A stretch of DNA of 64,000 nt, taken from positions 602,576-666,575 of the forward strand of contig BDDD01000054.1 in NCBI GenBank assembly GCA_001972305.1, given 5' to 3'. Positions 37,491-49,495 of this stretch are shown one piece after another. Source of the DNA: Cephalotus follicularis (taxonomy: Eukaryota > Streptophyta > Magnoliopsida > Oxalidales > Cephalotaceae). How positions within the stretch are numbered: position 1 is the first letter of the stretch; each line of letters begins with the position of its first letter. A program made the translations under genes and the position numbers. Under the pieces are notes generated by a model. The model had not been told where the DNA came from. It saw only the letters and a list, made by a program, of their open reading frames with translations, and searched no databases.

Positions 37491-38179
37491 GCGCCGGTAA
37501 CCTCCAGTGATGATGTGATCGAACACCCATAATCCTCACGACAGAAACGTAGATTATGAATGGGTTATCTCATAGGTCTCAAACAATAGTATATATCATA
37601 GTTGTACCTTGTAATACTCGTAACCCATAACATATATTCATTTAAAGGATTGGGACCATTTCATAAAGGATCTCATAGGATCCACATCCGTCAAATCATA
37701 TAAAGATCATTTCATAATCATAAGTCATTTTTCATATCCAATGGCCATTTTGTGTTCATAATCCATTTTGTAATCAATTTTTCATATATCATTTGGTTGG
37801 TCCCTATCGAAGTTATAATGAATGGAAAGGAAGTCCAAATGGGAGTATCCGCGCCCAGATGTCCCAATGGAAGTACCTAACCATTCTAAAATCCATAAAA
37901 CAATGGAGAGGAAGTCCAAATAAGATATTCCCATCTCGATATCTCAATGGAACTATCCTTACCATTTTGAAAACCATTTAGAAACCATTTGCGTAAAATT
38001 ATTTTACTGAGTACTTTCCTTAAAACTTCACTTTGAACATCGATTTAGAAATCCAATGTGATACAAAAGGATTTCCATAGGTTACAAAGCCTTAGCGAGG
38101 CTTTCTATGGAATCCAGTTGAAGATAAAACCATTTTGGATGGAAAACCATGTAAAACGGTGTGTTTGGGCTGAAAAGGG

Positions 38180-38425
38180 CACTAAGCGTCGATGCTTAGC
38201 CCCGGACATCATCAGTTTTAAAAAGCACAAGTATAAAGAGTCAACGGTCTGTTTTAAAGCATAAGGCATCGACTGTTTGGTTTAACTCATAAAAGCATCG
38301 ATTGTAAGTTTAACACATAAAAGCGTCAACAATTTTAGAAAGCATAAGTATAAAACATCGAATACTCAGTTTAAGACATGAAAGCGTCGACGGATTTGGT
38401 TTTGAAAGCATTAAGCGTCGACGGT
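38180..38425. repeat. GCGTCGACGG array with three-turn spacing
   Basis: Cores at 38189, 38241, 38270, 38298, 38326, 38358, 38387 and 38418. After the first, steps are 29, 28, 28, 32, 29 and 31. This family uses about 30 bp, near three helical turns, instead of 21. Confidence 0.85.
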
Positions 38426-38935
38426 TTTGATAGAAAATGTAATTTGTGACAGAATTCGTAAACCAATGGAACTATGTCAAAAAAGTTCAAAGCCCTTTAA
38501 GATTCATCCCATAGCCCGTGAATTAAGAGAAGGCAAGAATTCATCTCCTCTTAATTCAATATCGAACCCTTATATCATGTGCCATATGAAATTATATATA
38601 AATATACAATCATGCATCCATACAAGCACAATTCGTACACATATCAATCCATATAATCATTTAGAATGCATGAATGTAATGCAAGCAAGAGTATAACCTA
38701 CCTCTTAGAAACTGAGCTTGTAAAGCTCAGAAATCCTCTATCCTTGATCGTTTCATTTATCCTTGATCATTTCCGTTATCCTGCATTTACAACACATTTC
38801 CGTTACACTCTATGCATGGAAACCAAGAACAGTCGCCATCAGAGCTTCGACCAGTTTCCGGCCAACTCATTTAGCTCAGGCGAAACCCAAAAACAGGTTC
38901 CACATTGGACGATATGTTGAAAACCATCGGAGGCT

Positions 38936-39160
38936 CACCGTGACTCGCCGTGAAACGCGCTGTCAAGGCCGGCCAGTGAGCTTAACTCACTGAGTTGACT
39001 CGCCGGTCGTCCACAACTCTGGCTACCACCATAAAACGCATCACAATCATCATATCAACACATCCATGCCCTTAACTTTCCGAGACTCGGCGCTAAACGC
39101 GCAGTCAAAGGCGGCAGCGTGTTGGCTCCACTGAGTCAACTTGTCAGTTCGAATCCAGCC
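38936..39160. repeat. Duplicated block with GAGTYGACTC sites
   Basis: Two diverged copies, about 140 bp apart, of a block with GACTCGSCG, AACGCGC-GTCAA and CACTGAGTYRACT. The same double block is in the LTRs of C (about 50080-50300 and 58800-59015). Confidence 0.65.
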
Positions 39161-39814
39161 ATTTCCGGCCAAATGGCTCCTCAACAGTGGTCAAAGCAGG
39201 AAGCGCTAGCCTTCTAGGCGAAGACCAACACCATCCGAGACGCTAACCGGCGATGAAAGGCACGGCAGAGGCGAAAACGTCGGGGAAAGAGAAGGGAAAA
39301 AGAAGGAAAAAGAGAAGAGGAAAGGAGAAGTTACCGCAGGCTAGAGGTCCTGGGCTGATCACCGTGCTCTCCCGGTCAGGTGGCTGGCTCCATCGCCCTC
39401 TCTCCCTTTCTCTCCCACTGTCTCTCCCGCTGTCTCTCCCTCTGTCAAACGCGTCTCTGGCTTCTTCTAACGCACGGGTGCCTTATGCACCCGTGTGTTC
39501 CCTTTTTCTTCTCTTCAATTTTTTCCACTTCTTTAGTATTTACCAGCAAAAATACTAAGGCATGGGTCCTGTTTAATCCAAAATTTGCGATATTAATTAT
39601 CCGAACGGGTACCAAAATAATCGCAATAAAAATGCGGACATAGCGCCTTATTGTCGCGCATCAAAAATGGGCTTTATTAGTCATTTTGGGCCTTATGATT
39701 TGCGGTTCCAATACGTGATGCTTTTTATCGATTTGGGCTCCATCGGCTCAATACGGCCATACACTGTGCAAATATTAAAATATCCATTTATAAAATTTTG
39801 GGCGTTACAATAAA

Positions 39815-40500
39815 CTCAATGGTAAAATCTGTTGCTCGGACAGGCGGCAACCCCGGTAACTCATCTGGAAAAACATCCAAGAAATCGCGGACCACTGGAA
39901 TACCTTCGGCCTCTTGCTCGGACACCCTCGTGTCTACCACATGAGCCAAGAAACTTTGTCCTCCCTTACGCAAGATCTTCCTTACGGAAATAGCCGAGAT
40001 CATCTTGATCAGCACCAAACGCTGTTCACAAGCGAACTCCAAAATGAATCCATCCGTCAAAAGGAAAGAAACAACTCTCCGTGAACAATCCACCACTGCT
40101 TTGTGATTCGTACAATCCATACCCAGGATGACATCAAAATCTTCGATGGGGAAAGGAATAAGGTCGGTTGGGAAGCTCTGCTCACCAACCAAAACATCAC
40201 AAGCCTTGAGCACCTGACCTACTCTATAGGTCTGCCCTATTGGGACTGAAAACACTACCTCCGCTTCCAACGGACACAACTCCTTATCCGTATGAATGCA
40301 TGAGCAATAAAAGACAAAGAGGCTCCAGTATCAAACAAAACCGTGGCATCTCTTCCAAGGATAACAGCCATACCTATAGCCATTTCTGGAGCTGCAAGGG
40401 CATCATCCCTGTTCATAGCATAAACTCTGGCAGTTGCGGCAGGTCTACCCGATGGCCTGCTGCTACCTACCCTGGAGGTAACTGCTTCCGAAGCTATTGA
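39815..40500 (-). pseudogene. Element E protease and protease-RT linker
   Basis: The protease site LFDTGASLSFIAHAF reads on the minus strand near 40310-40350. A frameshift near 40270-40300 separates it from 39815-40279, which shows FDVILGMDC (conserved second protease block), SRRVVSF and FPDELPGLPP. The frame ends where the solo LTR enters. Fits a gypsy protease with no in-frame link to gag. Confidence 0.88.
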
Positions 40501-40559
40501 TCCTGTCCTCGGCCCTACTGATTACTGCCGTTGTTGTCCTGATCCTCTGCCTGCATGTT

Positions 40560-41738
40560 ACCTAGGGGAAGCAACTGGTCCAGGCACTTCTGACAACTGC
40601 TGAGCTTGGGGACAATTTCTCACAAAGTGTCCTGGTTGTCCACAAAGAAAACATATCCGAGAATCAGACTTGCGATTCCAAAAATGGAACTTCCCACACC
40701 ATTGGCATCTCAGTGGTTGCGAGGAAGCTGCTGCACCCTGAGACGTACCACCGGTTGCTGAGAAAAGGTAGGCTGCGGGGAAAACATTCCCTGACCATCC
40801 AACCTGTTTTGCGAACGGTATCCTCTGCCACCAGACCTTCCAGAGGATCTATTCCTCCGCCTTCCATGACCCTTGGAAGCACTCTCACCTTGCTCGGCCT
40901 GAGAAGCAGCACGCTTCTGACCTCTGTCTTGCCTAGCCCTCTGGTCTGCAAGACTCTGCTCGACACGCTTGGCAGCCACCACCAAGTCACCGAAAGCTGT
41001 CCACATGATGAGAGCAGCTGAATGCCTAACCTCAGGTCTCAAACCTTCAAGGAACTTCTGACACCGCTCTTCCTGGTTTGCAACAAGCACTGGAGCAAAA
41101 TGGGATAGTTCCATGAAGTGATACTCATACTCCGCCACTGACATGATGCCTTGCCGTCGATGGAGGAACTCCTTCCTCTTCTCCTGTACATACGTTGGAG
41201 GATAAAAATACTGCCGGAACTCTTGTCGAAAGATATCCCAAGATATTTCTGCCACCTCGGCATGTGTCGCCTTGAGAGCATCCCACCAACGACGAGCATT
41301 CCTCTGCATCAAGGAAGACGTAAACAGAACGCACAAATCATCCGCGATCCCAATATGTTCAAAGATCTCTTCAATGCGGCTCAACCATACCTCCGCATCT
41401 GCTGGATCGGCCGTTCCTTCAAAAGTCGTAGCGCCCGAACGATGCATACGTTCTATAGGTAAAGCCTGAAGCCTAGTAACTCCCAATGCTTGAGCCATCA
41501 TCATAAAAGTCTGCATCATATCCGACTAACTGTCCGTACCAGCTGGAGGAGGAACATGCGCTGTAGACTGTGCTGCCGGAACGTTGGCTGCCACCGTCTG
41601 CTGAGCTTCTTGCCCTTCCACTCCTGGTTTGGCATGAACTTCAGGATCCACACGTGGTGGAGAGGCCACTATACCCCTACCACGACCACAACTTCCAATA
41701 AGACCATGTCCACTTGGTTGACCACGAGGCACTACCAT
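40560..41738 (-). pseudogene. Element E gag
   Basis: Probable start at 41738 (MVVPRGQPSGHG). An in-frame stop at 41526-41528 breaks it, and the same frame continues to 40710 with the gag core: EVWLSRIEEIFEHIG, NARRWWDAL, FRQEFRQYFYPPTY, then an Arg/Gly-rich tail. A frameshift follows, and a single CCHC knuckle, CFLCGQPGHFVRNC, reads near 40605-40650. The leader to the primer site is about 135 bp. Confidence 0.9.
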
Positions 41739-41872
41739 CCTTCACAAGCAAGGTTAGGGGATTACTAAGCAAATATTCTATATGAGATGCATGCAATGCA
41801 CAACCCATAAAACACAAGAAAACTATCAACTAAGCCTGGGCTTCATCCCACTGCTTACACCAAACCAACCAT

Positions 41873-41886
41873 GTTCTCTGATACCA
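41873..41886 (-). other. Primer binding site of element E
   Basis: TGGTATCAGAGAAC on the minus strand; the first 11 bases match the initiator-Met tRNA complement. It lies 3 bases from the LTR edge at 41890. Confidence 0.88.
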
Positions 41887-42872
41887 GGCTAACAGGACCC
41901 GTTCTTGTTCCACTAGGGAGACGAGCTTTGCCAGGTAAGGCACACCTGCCAACAACACTCCAAAACCCAAACACCCGATGAAAAACACCGAGCAATTTCT
42001 CCAGGAGTCTAAAATGTAAAAGCCCGACGAGAATGCCAAGGCTGAGCACACCCAACACCACATGGGATAAAAGAAAGGAGGACCTAAAGAAACTACTAGG
42101 AAAGCAAAACGCTCTATTTCACTTAAGCCCAAGGAAACCCAACACGCGCTCCGCACGTGGACACAACAAAACCTCAATGTCTGCTAAAAAGCCCGAGGAA
42201 CCAAATGACTACGTTCCTCACCTCAACAAAAATAACACCTTACGCACTTAGGCCTCAATGCGAGCTATATACCTGAGGAACCTAAGTGCATCAAAAAGCC
42301 AGAGGACCCACAAAACGCCCGGGGATCCTCCAACATCCAAGGACGCATGAATGTCTGAGGACTCACAAACGTCCAAAGACACACATGGCAACAAAGATCC
42401 ATGCACCCCTCACATCCGAGGATGACCAACTAACCTAGTGGTCTGACATCTACTTCCTAGGACAAGGAACATGCCCGGACAATGACCTAGATAGTCTGAC
42501 TTCCTGCTAAGGAAGCCTGTTGCGCACCAAGATCTATCGTAAGGTCGATCCAATGCCCGACCATATCCTCAGCATAAACACTCGTCCTTACCTCTGCTCA
42601 AAAGCTCAGAATTAAGGCCAACACCACCTAAACCTCAAGCATCACTAAGGGAACAAATGTCGAGAAGAAAATACCATTTCCATAAATCATAAAAATTATT
42701 ATACATCAATATGCATCAGTGGTTTATACATAACTGTTTACAAAAAAATTACAAAACTACCCAAAAGAATGTCCCAATGCATGAAGGGAAACTAGCCCAG
42801 TAGGTTAGAGGAGGTGCCTGTTCCGCGGTCTACCTCGCAAAAATCCTTAGGTGTGGTCCGACGAGAAGGAAA

Positions 42873-43927
42873 GGAAAAAGCACTCTTGCAATATACAAGA
42901 GGGGCGTCCTTGACCTCAAGACCTTAGAGGATTCACCTCTTTTTCAAGTGTTTGTGAATGTGTTTACAAAGTAACCTCTCAATAGGTTTGATCTAGCTTA
43001 TAATATAAAACACAATTTGAATCACAAGGAAGAACTCAAAGGATAGAGCTATGAAGCTTTTTTAGAACTTTAGAGCACTTGAGCCTTTTGGAACTAGAAT
43101 GCTTGAATTGATGTCTCTCTTGTTGTTGTTTTGTTATTATGTATTTCTCTGTATTCCTGAAGGTTTGAATCTTCCTTTATATAGACAAAAAAGTCTTTGT
43201 AGCCGTTGCATAAATCTTGGGCATTTTAGATATAAAAATGTGTTGATGCAACTTTGTTTTTGTGTCTGCTGAGATAAAGACGTCGATGTCTTTAGAAAGG
43301 AGTCGATGTCTTTGACTGTTACTAGCCATTGCTTAATTCCCGGGTCAAACAATTTGAAAAGACGTCGATGTCTTTTATAGGCGTCGATGTCTTTTCTGGG
43401 AATGTATCCAGGCATTTGAAGTTGTGAGCATCACATCGACTTCTTCTTCAAGGATCGATGTATTTTCTGGATTTTGCAGTTGAGTCTAGAAAGACGTCAA
43501 TGTCTGAGGAAAGGGATCGATGTCTTTTGTTGGATGTCGATGTCTTCACATCCAAGGATCGATGTCTTCACTCAAAATCGACCTGTAATTCTGGTAGCTC
43601 AAGACGTCGATGTCTTCTTGAAAGGGATCGATGTCTTTTGTTTGGACGTCGATGTCTTTGCCTATAAGGATCAATGTCTTTGCTCAAATTCGACCTGTAA
43701 CTTTGGTGCATGTCTTTCATGAAAGGGATCGATGTCTTTCTCCAAAAGTGGCCTGTAACTTTGTTAGCTTTAAGACGTCGATGTCTTTTGCAATAGGGAT
43801 CGATGTCTTTTGGTATGCAACTGTCTTTTGCCTTTTGTGATTCTTTCCAACATCTTGCACATTAAGTATACTTGTTAAATGCAAATATGTTATCATCAAA
43901 ACTAGGATTGAGACTAAATCATCAACA
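42873..43927 (-). repeat. 3' LTR of the Sirevirus-like element
   Basis: Complete LTR, beginning GGAAAAAGCACTC on the plus strand and ending ATCATCAACA. Roughly half of it is occupied by GACGTCGATGTC motifs. Confidence 0.82.
43278..43812. repeat. AAGACGTCGATGTCTT array
   Basis: Around 18 sites. Core steps that I counted: 43283 to 43303 (20), 43365 to 43384 (19), 43517 to 43537 to 43559 (20, 22). Sites alternate between GACGTCGATGTCTT and GGATCGATGTCTT. Confidence 0.85.
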
Positions 43928-44294
43928 ATCTCCCCCTTTTTGATGATGACAAAAATTTGCTCAAAAAAGGCATAAACATAAGTGATATCAATAAGCATAA
44001 ATAAGCAATGTTCATAAAAAGAAAGTTCCATTTGAATGTGCTATTGAGCTCTATCGCAATGCAGCTTCATCTCCAATGCTTTTGAGATATTGAGCTCTAT
44101 CACAATGTTTTTGAGTATCTCCCCCATAATTATAGAATCTAAGCAATATTAATTGAGCTATGCTTTTGAGCTCTATCTCCCCCTTTTTTGGGTAGCATCA
44201 AAAAGAGATGTAATTAGCTCCCCCTTAATAAATGAAAGGATAAAGAAAAGCATTTCAATAACATCAATAGAACATAAACAAATAATGCTCCCCC
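43928..44294 (-). repeat. Multiple polypurine-tract-like motifs
   Basis: GGGGGAG occurs at 43930-43936, 44119-44125, 44177-44183, 44218-44224 and 44288-44294 on the minus strand, all upstream of the 3' LTR. Repeated tract-like motifs at this place are a described feature of Sireviruses. Confidence 0.8.
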
Positions 44295-44499
44295 TTACGA
44301 AATCAAGATTTGAATACCATAACAAGATATTAGCAATAACATTCAAACAATATTTAAACAACCATAATATCAACACCATATATACCAAACACATTTCATT
44401 AATAAACACTATGTCTTATAACACAAAAATAAAAATTCAAAATTACATAAACAACAATTTTGATTACAACCAAAAACAGCAACACATAGCAATCAAGAA

Positions 44500-45484
44500 T
44501 CATGCAGGAGGAGGATCGGAATCGTGAGAGGATTCATCACCCGAAGTGTCTTCGCATGTGTCGATAGTCTTGGATGCAGCAAGCTTTCGTTCCAAGAGTT
44601 TGAGACATCTCTTGGTGACATGTAGATCGTAGTAGATAGTATCTTCGATAGTCTCAAAGTCGGATCGAATAGTCATGTGATCCTTTTCCAAGTTATCGAG
44701 GTGCGAGTTCACTTGCTCGAATTTGCCTTCAATTGATGCTTCCATCGAATCGAACCTAGTGTTCAAAGCATCAAATAGAGCACTCATAAATTCCATCATC
44801 CTATCATAATCACTAGTGGAAGATGATCCTTGAACTTGAAAAGGTGGAGCTTCTTGGGCTTCCCATGGAGGGATTTCTTCATGTTCTTCTCTCTCAATCT
44901 TCTGCCCTTGATCACTTTTTGGACAGTAAGTCCAATTTCCATCTTGCTTCTTCCATCCCATGCGGTTTAGGGTGCTCTTATTGTAAGTATCCTCCTTCTT
45001 TAACTTGGTTCCAATCTCTCCTTCAAGAAGGAGTTGATGAACGATAAGGTGATGGAGAAGACGATGATCCACAGAGAGTTTGTTTGTACAAAGTGCCATG
45101 TTTGGATGTATATTTGGATCATTGGGGTAGAGAATTGACAAGATGTGATTAGGGTGAAAACCCTCGACTTTTGGCCATTTTTTGTACTCAAAGATTTAAA
45201 TGCTGGTATGAGGAATATGTAGAATAGAAGCAAGAACCCTAGCATCTAAGAATATACGTTGTCCTTTAACAGTTGAGGAGAGGGCAAATTCCTCATGAGG
45301 ACTAGAAACAATTCTCAAATTCATATAGAATTCCTTGATGAGTTTGACATAGAAAATGTCTTGAATTTGAACAAGTGGAATGAGGTGCAACTCTTCTAGC
45401 CAGGAAACAAAGGAGAATTCATTGGAACAGAAAGCTAAGTCTATTCCTACCTCCCATAACTCTTTTATCAACAAAAGCTACATT
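44500..45484 (-). pseudogene. Gag-like ORF with putative plant transposon domain
   Basis: One reading frame with a single in-frame stop at 45196-45198. The first part (MLIKELWEVGID ... IKEFYMNLRIVSS ... TVKGQRIFLD) resembles the domain of unknown function found in many plant transposon-derived proteins (putative plant transposon protein). The second part (213 codons from the ATG at 45141) is acidic, with a likely coiled coil (SHLDNLEKDHMTIRSDFETIE) and an acidic Ser/Asp tail. The true start is lost at the LTR junction near 45484. Function unknown; it may supply a capsid-like role for a non-autonomous element (inference). Confidence 0.6.
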
Positions 45485-45888
45485 TCGATGTCTTCACATC
45501 CAAGGATCGATGTCTTCACTCAAAATCGACCTGTAATTCTGGTAGCTCAAGACGTCGATGTCTTCTTGAAAGGGATCGATGTCTTTTGTTTGGACGTCGA
45601 TGTCTTTGCCTATAAGGATCGATGTCTTTGCTCAAATTCGACCTGTAACTTTGGTGTACTAAAGACGTCGATGTCTTTCTTGAAAGGGATCGATGTCTTT
45701 CTCCAAAAGCGGCCTGTAACTTTGGTAGCTTTAAGACGTTGATGTCTTTTGCAATAGGGATCGATGTCTTTTGGTATGCAACTGTCTTTTGCCTTTTGTG
45801 ATTCTTCCTAACATCTTGCACATTAAGTAAACTTGTTAAATGCAAATATGTTATCATCAAAACTGGGATGGAGGCTAAATCGTCAACA
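45485..45888 (-). repeat. Truncated 5' LTR of the Sirevirus-like element, with motif array
   Basis: Matches 43537-43927 of the intact LTR. It keeps one motif (near 45660-45675) that the other LTR has lost by a short deletion. The R-U5 part and primer site are missing. Confidence 0.85.
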
Positions 45889-47621
45889 GGAAACATCACA
45901 TGTTTCCTCAACTGCAAAACAACCTGGGAGGGGGTTAGTCCAAGACCAGTGAGAGGGGAAAGAAAGCATTGCTTAGGCGCCAGACGAACGCTAGACGCCG
46001 AGAACAAAAGGATATGCCCCAACGGGCCAACAAACTCACCCCGGCTCACCATCCGAGGGTACGCAACAAGAATCAAAAGACTACTTGGAGCATAAAAACA
46101 TAGCAAGAGATATAGGAAATCAACAATGCTGAGAAACAATAGAAAGTGAGACATAAGTAAGGCAAGGTGTCCCAAACAAATTTCCCGAGGACCCAACAAA
46201 AAGGATCTTAGACTCCAGGATCAATTGATCAGAGGAATACTAGTACCTGCCATATTACCAAATCACCTCAGCCTTTCACCTCGACCATATCCAATACATC
46301 TCCTAGCGCTTAGTTTCACGGTGACAATCTCAACAGTTCCCGAAACTGGAGATGAAGATCATAGGCTTGCAGGGAGTGCACCACCTGCCATGTATCGATA
46401 CAGAGAGCGATAAGTCTTGGTCTTCCACCAGAGGTACCGAGTGATCAGTGTCGAACCAAGCCACTGGGAGATGAGAATATCACGAACATCAACTGAGGGG
46501 TCAACGAATCACCGCTAAGGTACCACCCTCGTCGGCAATCGTGTATGAGAACTTTGACTGGGAGGTTGACGAATCACCGCCCTAGACCATCCTTCATAAA
46601 AAATCCCATAGAAGAGCATTACAACGGTCCTCATAGTTCCCAGTAACCAGTATCCAGAACCAACAACACATGGTATCAATAGAATCATGACATATATATG
46701 ATAAAGAGGGGACAATGCATATCAACCCAAGAACCTCAAGCATACCACAGCTCAGAAATCAACATCAACGAAATATTTCTGGATCAAGCAAGAACAACTC
46801 CCCGAATAAGACACCATGGAAAGAAACGACATATTATTAAGGACACACAATAAGCTTAAGTCTCTCAATGGTTTCAAGATAAAAGAAAGGAATGTCCCAC
46901 TCACCACTTACCGAACGCCTCCACACACGCCTCCTATAGCTTAGGATCCACGCTAGGCTCCTCAACTACAAGAACAAGAACAAGAACAACACAGACTTAG
47001 CAAAGTCTGCACAAAAATAGAGGAAAACATGCATATGGCCTACAATGCATGATAGTCTCCTCGGATAGTCAACACGACCATCCCTAATGCTCAACACCTC
47101 ACCACTGATCACCACGATCACCACCGCCATCTCTGACTTCACCGTAAATGGGAGGTTTAACACGTACATTGTAAAGCTAACAGAGGAAAGAAAATAAAGA
47201 AATGAAGAGCTCACCTCGACGAACTCAAGGTTCAAGATCTTCAAACCAACTAGCATTCACCAAAGGAAACTTCAAAAGAAAGAAGAGGAGAAAGCACAGA
47301 GAACTTACGCTTCACCTAACTAACACACTTCTGGCATCAACAACCGATACAACAACGGCTCCTTACTGATTATACTTCTTGACGTGAGAGTTGTGTGCTT
47401 GACAAGATGGAACACTAAAATACCTTACACAACCTGCCACACCCATGTGCACACTTCCTCTACACCAGCGTCAACGCGCCAAAACCAGCCAAGGCAAAAG
47501 AAATCAGCAAAACCAAACAACCAAAGCCCAAACCCAAGGCCCAACATGTCCAAAAGAAAAGAAAATTTCCAGGGCCCAAAACCAAAGAGTCCATTGCCAA
47601 AATTGGACCTGGGTCGTCACA

Positions 47622-47698
47622 TACTTCACCTAGGTTGGATAGATTAAAATTAATTTAGCTTGTTTCCTAGCGTTCGACCCATTACTACACAACATGCA
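47622..47698 (+). mobile_element. Athila-like LTR, second segment
   Basis: Lies between elements E and C. It holds TAGCGTTCGACCC, a phrase typical near the end of Athila-type LTRs (recalled family feature). It joins 24212 on the left and 59735 on the right once the insertions are removed. Confidence 0.65.
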
Positions 47699-48394
47699 TG
47701 TCACACCCCGTTTCACAAACAACGTATATAGTGGTGGCAATCAACATATAAATCCGGCTTATGCAATTTACCATAAATTTAAAACTTTCAAATGCCATTA
47801 ACAACTTGCGAAAGCATTTAAATATAAACCGAATTAAAACATAACATGCATCCCATACTACATGCTACAACAATAAAAATCATCAAAGTTAACTGCCCTC
47901 AAACGGAGCGTGAACAATATTCATCAATGCATCGATTCATTTATTACAATGATCCATTAACATTTCTCAAAAGGAAAACAACATAAAACTCCATTCGCTC
48001 CACAGAACTCAACGGTAACAATCCACTACATCAACCTGAAATCAATCTGAAATAGTAGGGAGTTAGCCTTTGTCCTCACTCGGCTAATTATATATACAGT
48101 TTGGTTTCAACGATAAAACATGTCATGTATGAATGCATAGTGATGTAGTACGGTATATATAACGGTATATACATATATGTATCTATATATGCATATTCAT
48201 AGTATAGGTGCAACCCGTAGGGATACATCAACACAACCACAATCAGGTCCTCAGCGGACCAGTCACAATCATGTCCTCAAAGGACTGGACAAACCATTAG
48301 TTATGCCTGAACGGGCCAACAATCTAGTAAAACATGTCACAACGGACAAACAATCCATTACAGTCAATCAATCATGTCATCACGGACAACACTC

Positions 48395-48780
48395 TATGCG
48401 GGGATGCTTCCACTCTATGTTTACCACCCGGTCACTTCCACTCTATGTTTAGCAACCCGGTTACTTCCGCTCTGCATTTAGTAACCGCCATAACAATCAA
48501 TCAGTCAAACAGTCATTCCAGGGATGCTTCCACTCTGTGTTTAGCACCCGGTTACCTCCACTATATGTTTAGCAACCCAGTTACTTCCGCTCTGCGTTTA
48601 TCAACTGCTGAAGGTGGGAGTCCCTGGCTACTTCCACTCCGTGTTTAGTAGCCCAGTTACTTCCGCTCTGCGTTTAGTAACCACAATATGGGAAACCCTA
48701 GCTACTTCAACTCCGTGTTTAGTAGCTAACACATATGAACTCCTAGTTACTTACACTCCGGGTTTAGTAACTAATATGGA
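48395..48780. repeat. Tandem repeat around CTTCCRCTCTGYGTTTAG
   Basis: About ten units of 27-60 bp, each with TTACTTCCRCTCTGCGTTTAG and variants, followed by YAACCCGG. The same array is at 57105-57480 in the partner LTR. Confidence 0.85.
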
Positions 48781-49244
48781 ATTCCCATCACATTGAATCA
48801 ATCGGTGATGCTAACCGGCCCCGAGCTAGGAAAGCACATGGCTAATCGTCCCGTGGTGCTAGGAAAGCTCAACAATCAAACAATCCAGTCAATTATGTTT
48901 CAAGTAGTCTATATTTTCATAAATTCTTGAAATCATATCCATACATATAGATGTATACAAAACAGTCCTTTCCAAAACAGTCATCAAGTAGTTTATATAA
49001 AATAAAGTACTTGCCCAAAACACATTTACTCAAAATATGTATCAATCCTTTGAAATCTCGTTTCAATCTTTGAAATATAGCATTTCATAAAAAATATTTG
49101 TTATAACAAAACCATAATCTCATTGTCTAAAATTAAAAACACTTTAGCAATTATATACATTTCAATCCATAACAGTATGCAATGCAAACGAGCTTTATTC
49201 GCGTCAACATGTACCATATAGTCGTTAATGTTCAACCCAGTCAC

Positions 49245-49495
49245 TTAAGCGTCGCCGCTTAACTCTTAGCGTAAACACTTTCAACCAAAAACTTTACGCG
49301 TCAACGCCTCATCCCTTTGGCGTCGATGCTCTGAGGTAGGAACCTCAGGCGTCAACGACACACGTGTCCATTCTCACATACAACGAATCATGGCATCGAC
49401 GTTTTCTGTAAGCGTCGACGTTTATCACGAATCATGACTCATTCTCCGTATAACAATCCATAGCATCGACGCTTCTTTCCTAAGCGTCGATGGTT
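49245..49495. repeat. GCGTCGACGC array, left LTR of C
   Basis: Cores near 49252, 49272, 49301, 49323 and onward to 49487. Steps of 20-22 and 29 bp. Motifs include TTAAGCGTCGCCGCTTAA, TAAGCGTCGACG and AGCATCGACGCTT. Confidence 0.82.

Larger units (their letters stand above)
36271..39809 (-). mobile_element. Solo LTR, family D (copy 2)
   Basis: TGTCGCGCCCCGAAC to GGGCGTTACA, with perfect duplication ATAAA (36266-36270 and 39810-39814). It splits the E polyprotein just before the RT fingers: the reading DFTIEF resumes with [13 protein letters not shown] on the other side. About 3.5 kb. Shares the hairpin (37157-37188), the CTGCCATATGCCGGCAGG block and LTR ends with 912-3560. Confidence 0.95.
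42873..45888 (-). mobile_element. Sirevirus-like non-autonomous element with internal deletion
   Basis: Flanked by GGAAA on both sides (42868-42872 and 45889-45893), and the empty site is visible in the other E LTR near 25190. The LTR at 42873-43927 is 1055 bp and starts TGTTGATGATTTAG on the minus strand. The other LTR is reduced to 45485-45888 and is fused directly to an open frame, so its primer site is gone. The purine tract AAAAAGGGGGAGAT is in place at about 43928-43942. No pol is present. The combination of LTR start, tract and multiple tract-like motifs is typical of Sireviruses; the coding part is not. Confidence 0.82.
24213..47621 (-). mobile_element. Chromovirus element E (Ty3/gypsy) with three nested insertions
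   Basis: LTRs 24213-26886 and 41890-47621 share their whole length once the insert 42873-45888 is removed. Termini are TGTGAYGACCC...GGGTCCTGTTA on the minus strand, so the element starts TG but ends TA. The flanks TAGTT and TACTT match at 4 of 5 bases. The internal domain runs gag, protease, RT, RNase H, integrase, chromodomain on the minus strand. It is interrupted by 36271-39809 and 28925-35603. LTR divergence and many stops make it older than A and C. Confidence 0.9.
41890..47621 (-). repeat. Element E 5' LTR, interrupted
   Basis: Partner of 24213-26886, starting TAACAGGACCCG and ending GGGTCGTCACA. The Sirevirus-like element at 42873-45888 interrupts it; without that insert it is about 2.7 kb, matching the other LTR. 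Confidence 0.9.

Noticed and set aside
45516-46199. 227-residue frame on the minus strand
   Set aside because: It runs across the boundary between the E LTR and the Sirevirus-like LTR, so it is chance.
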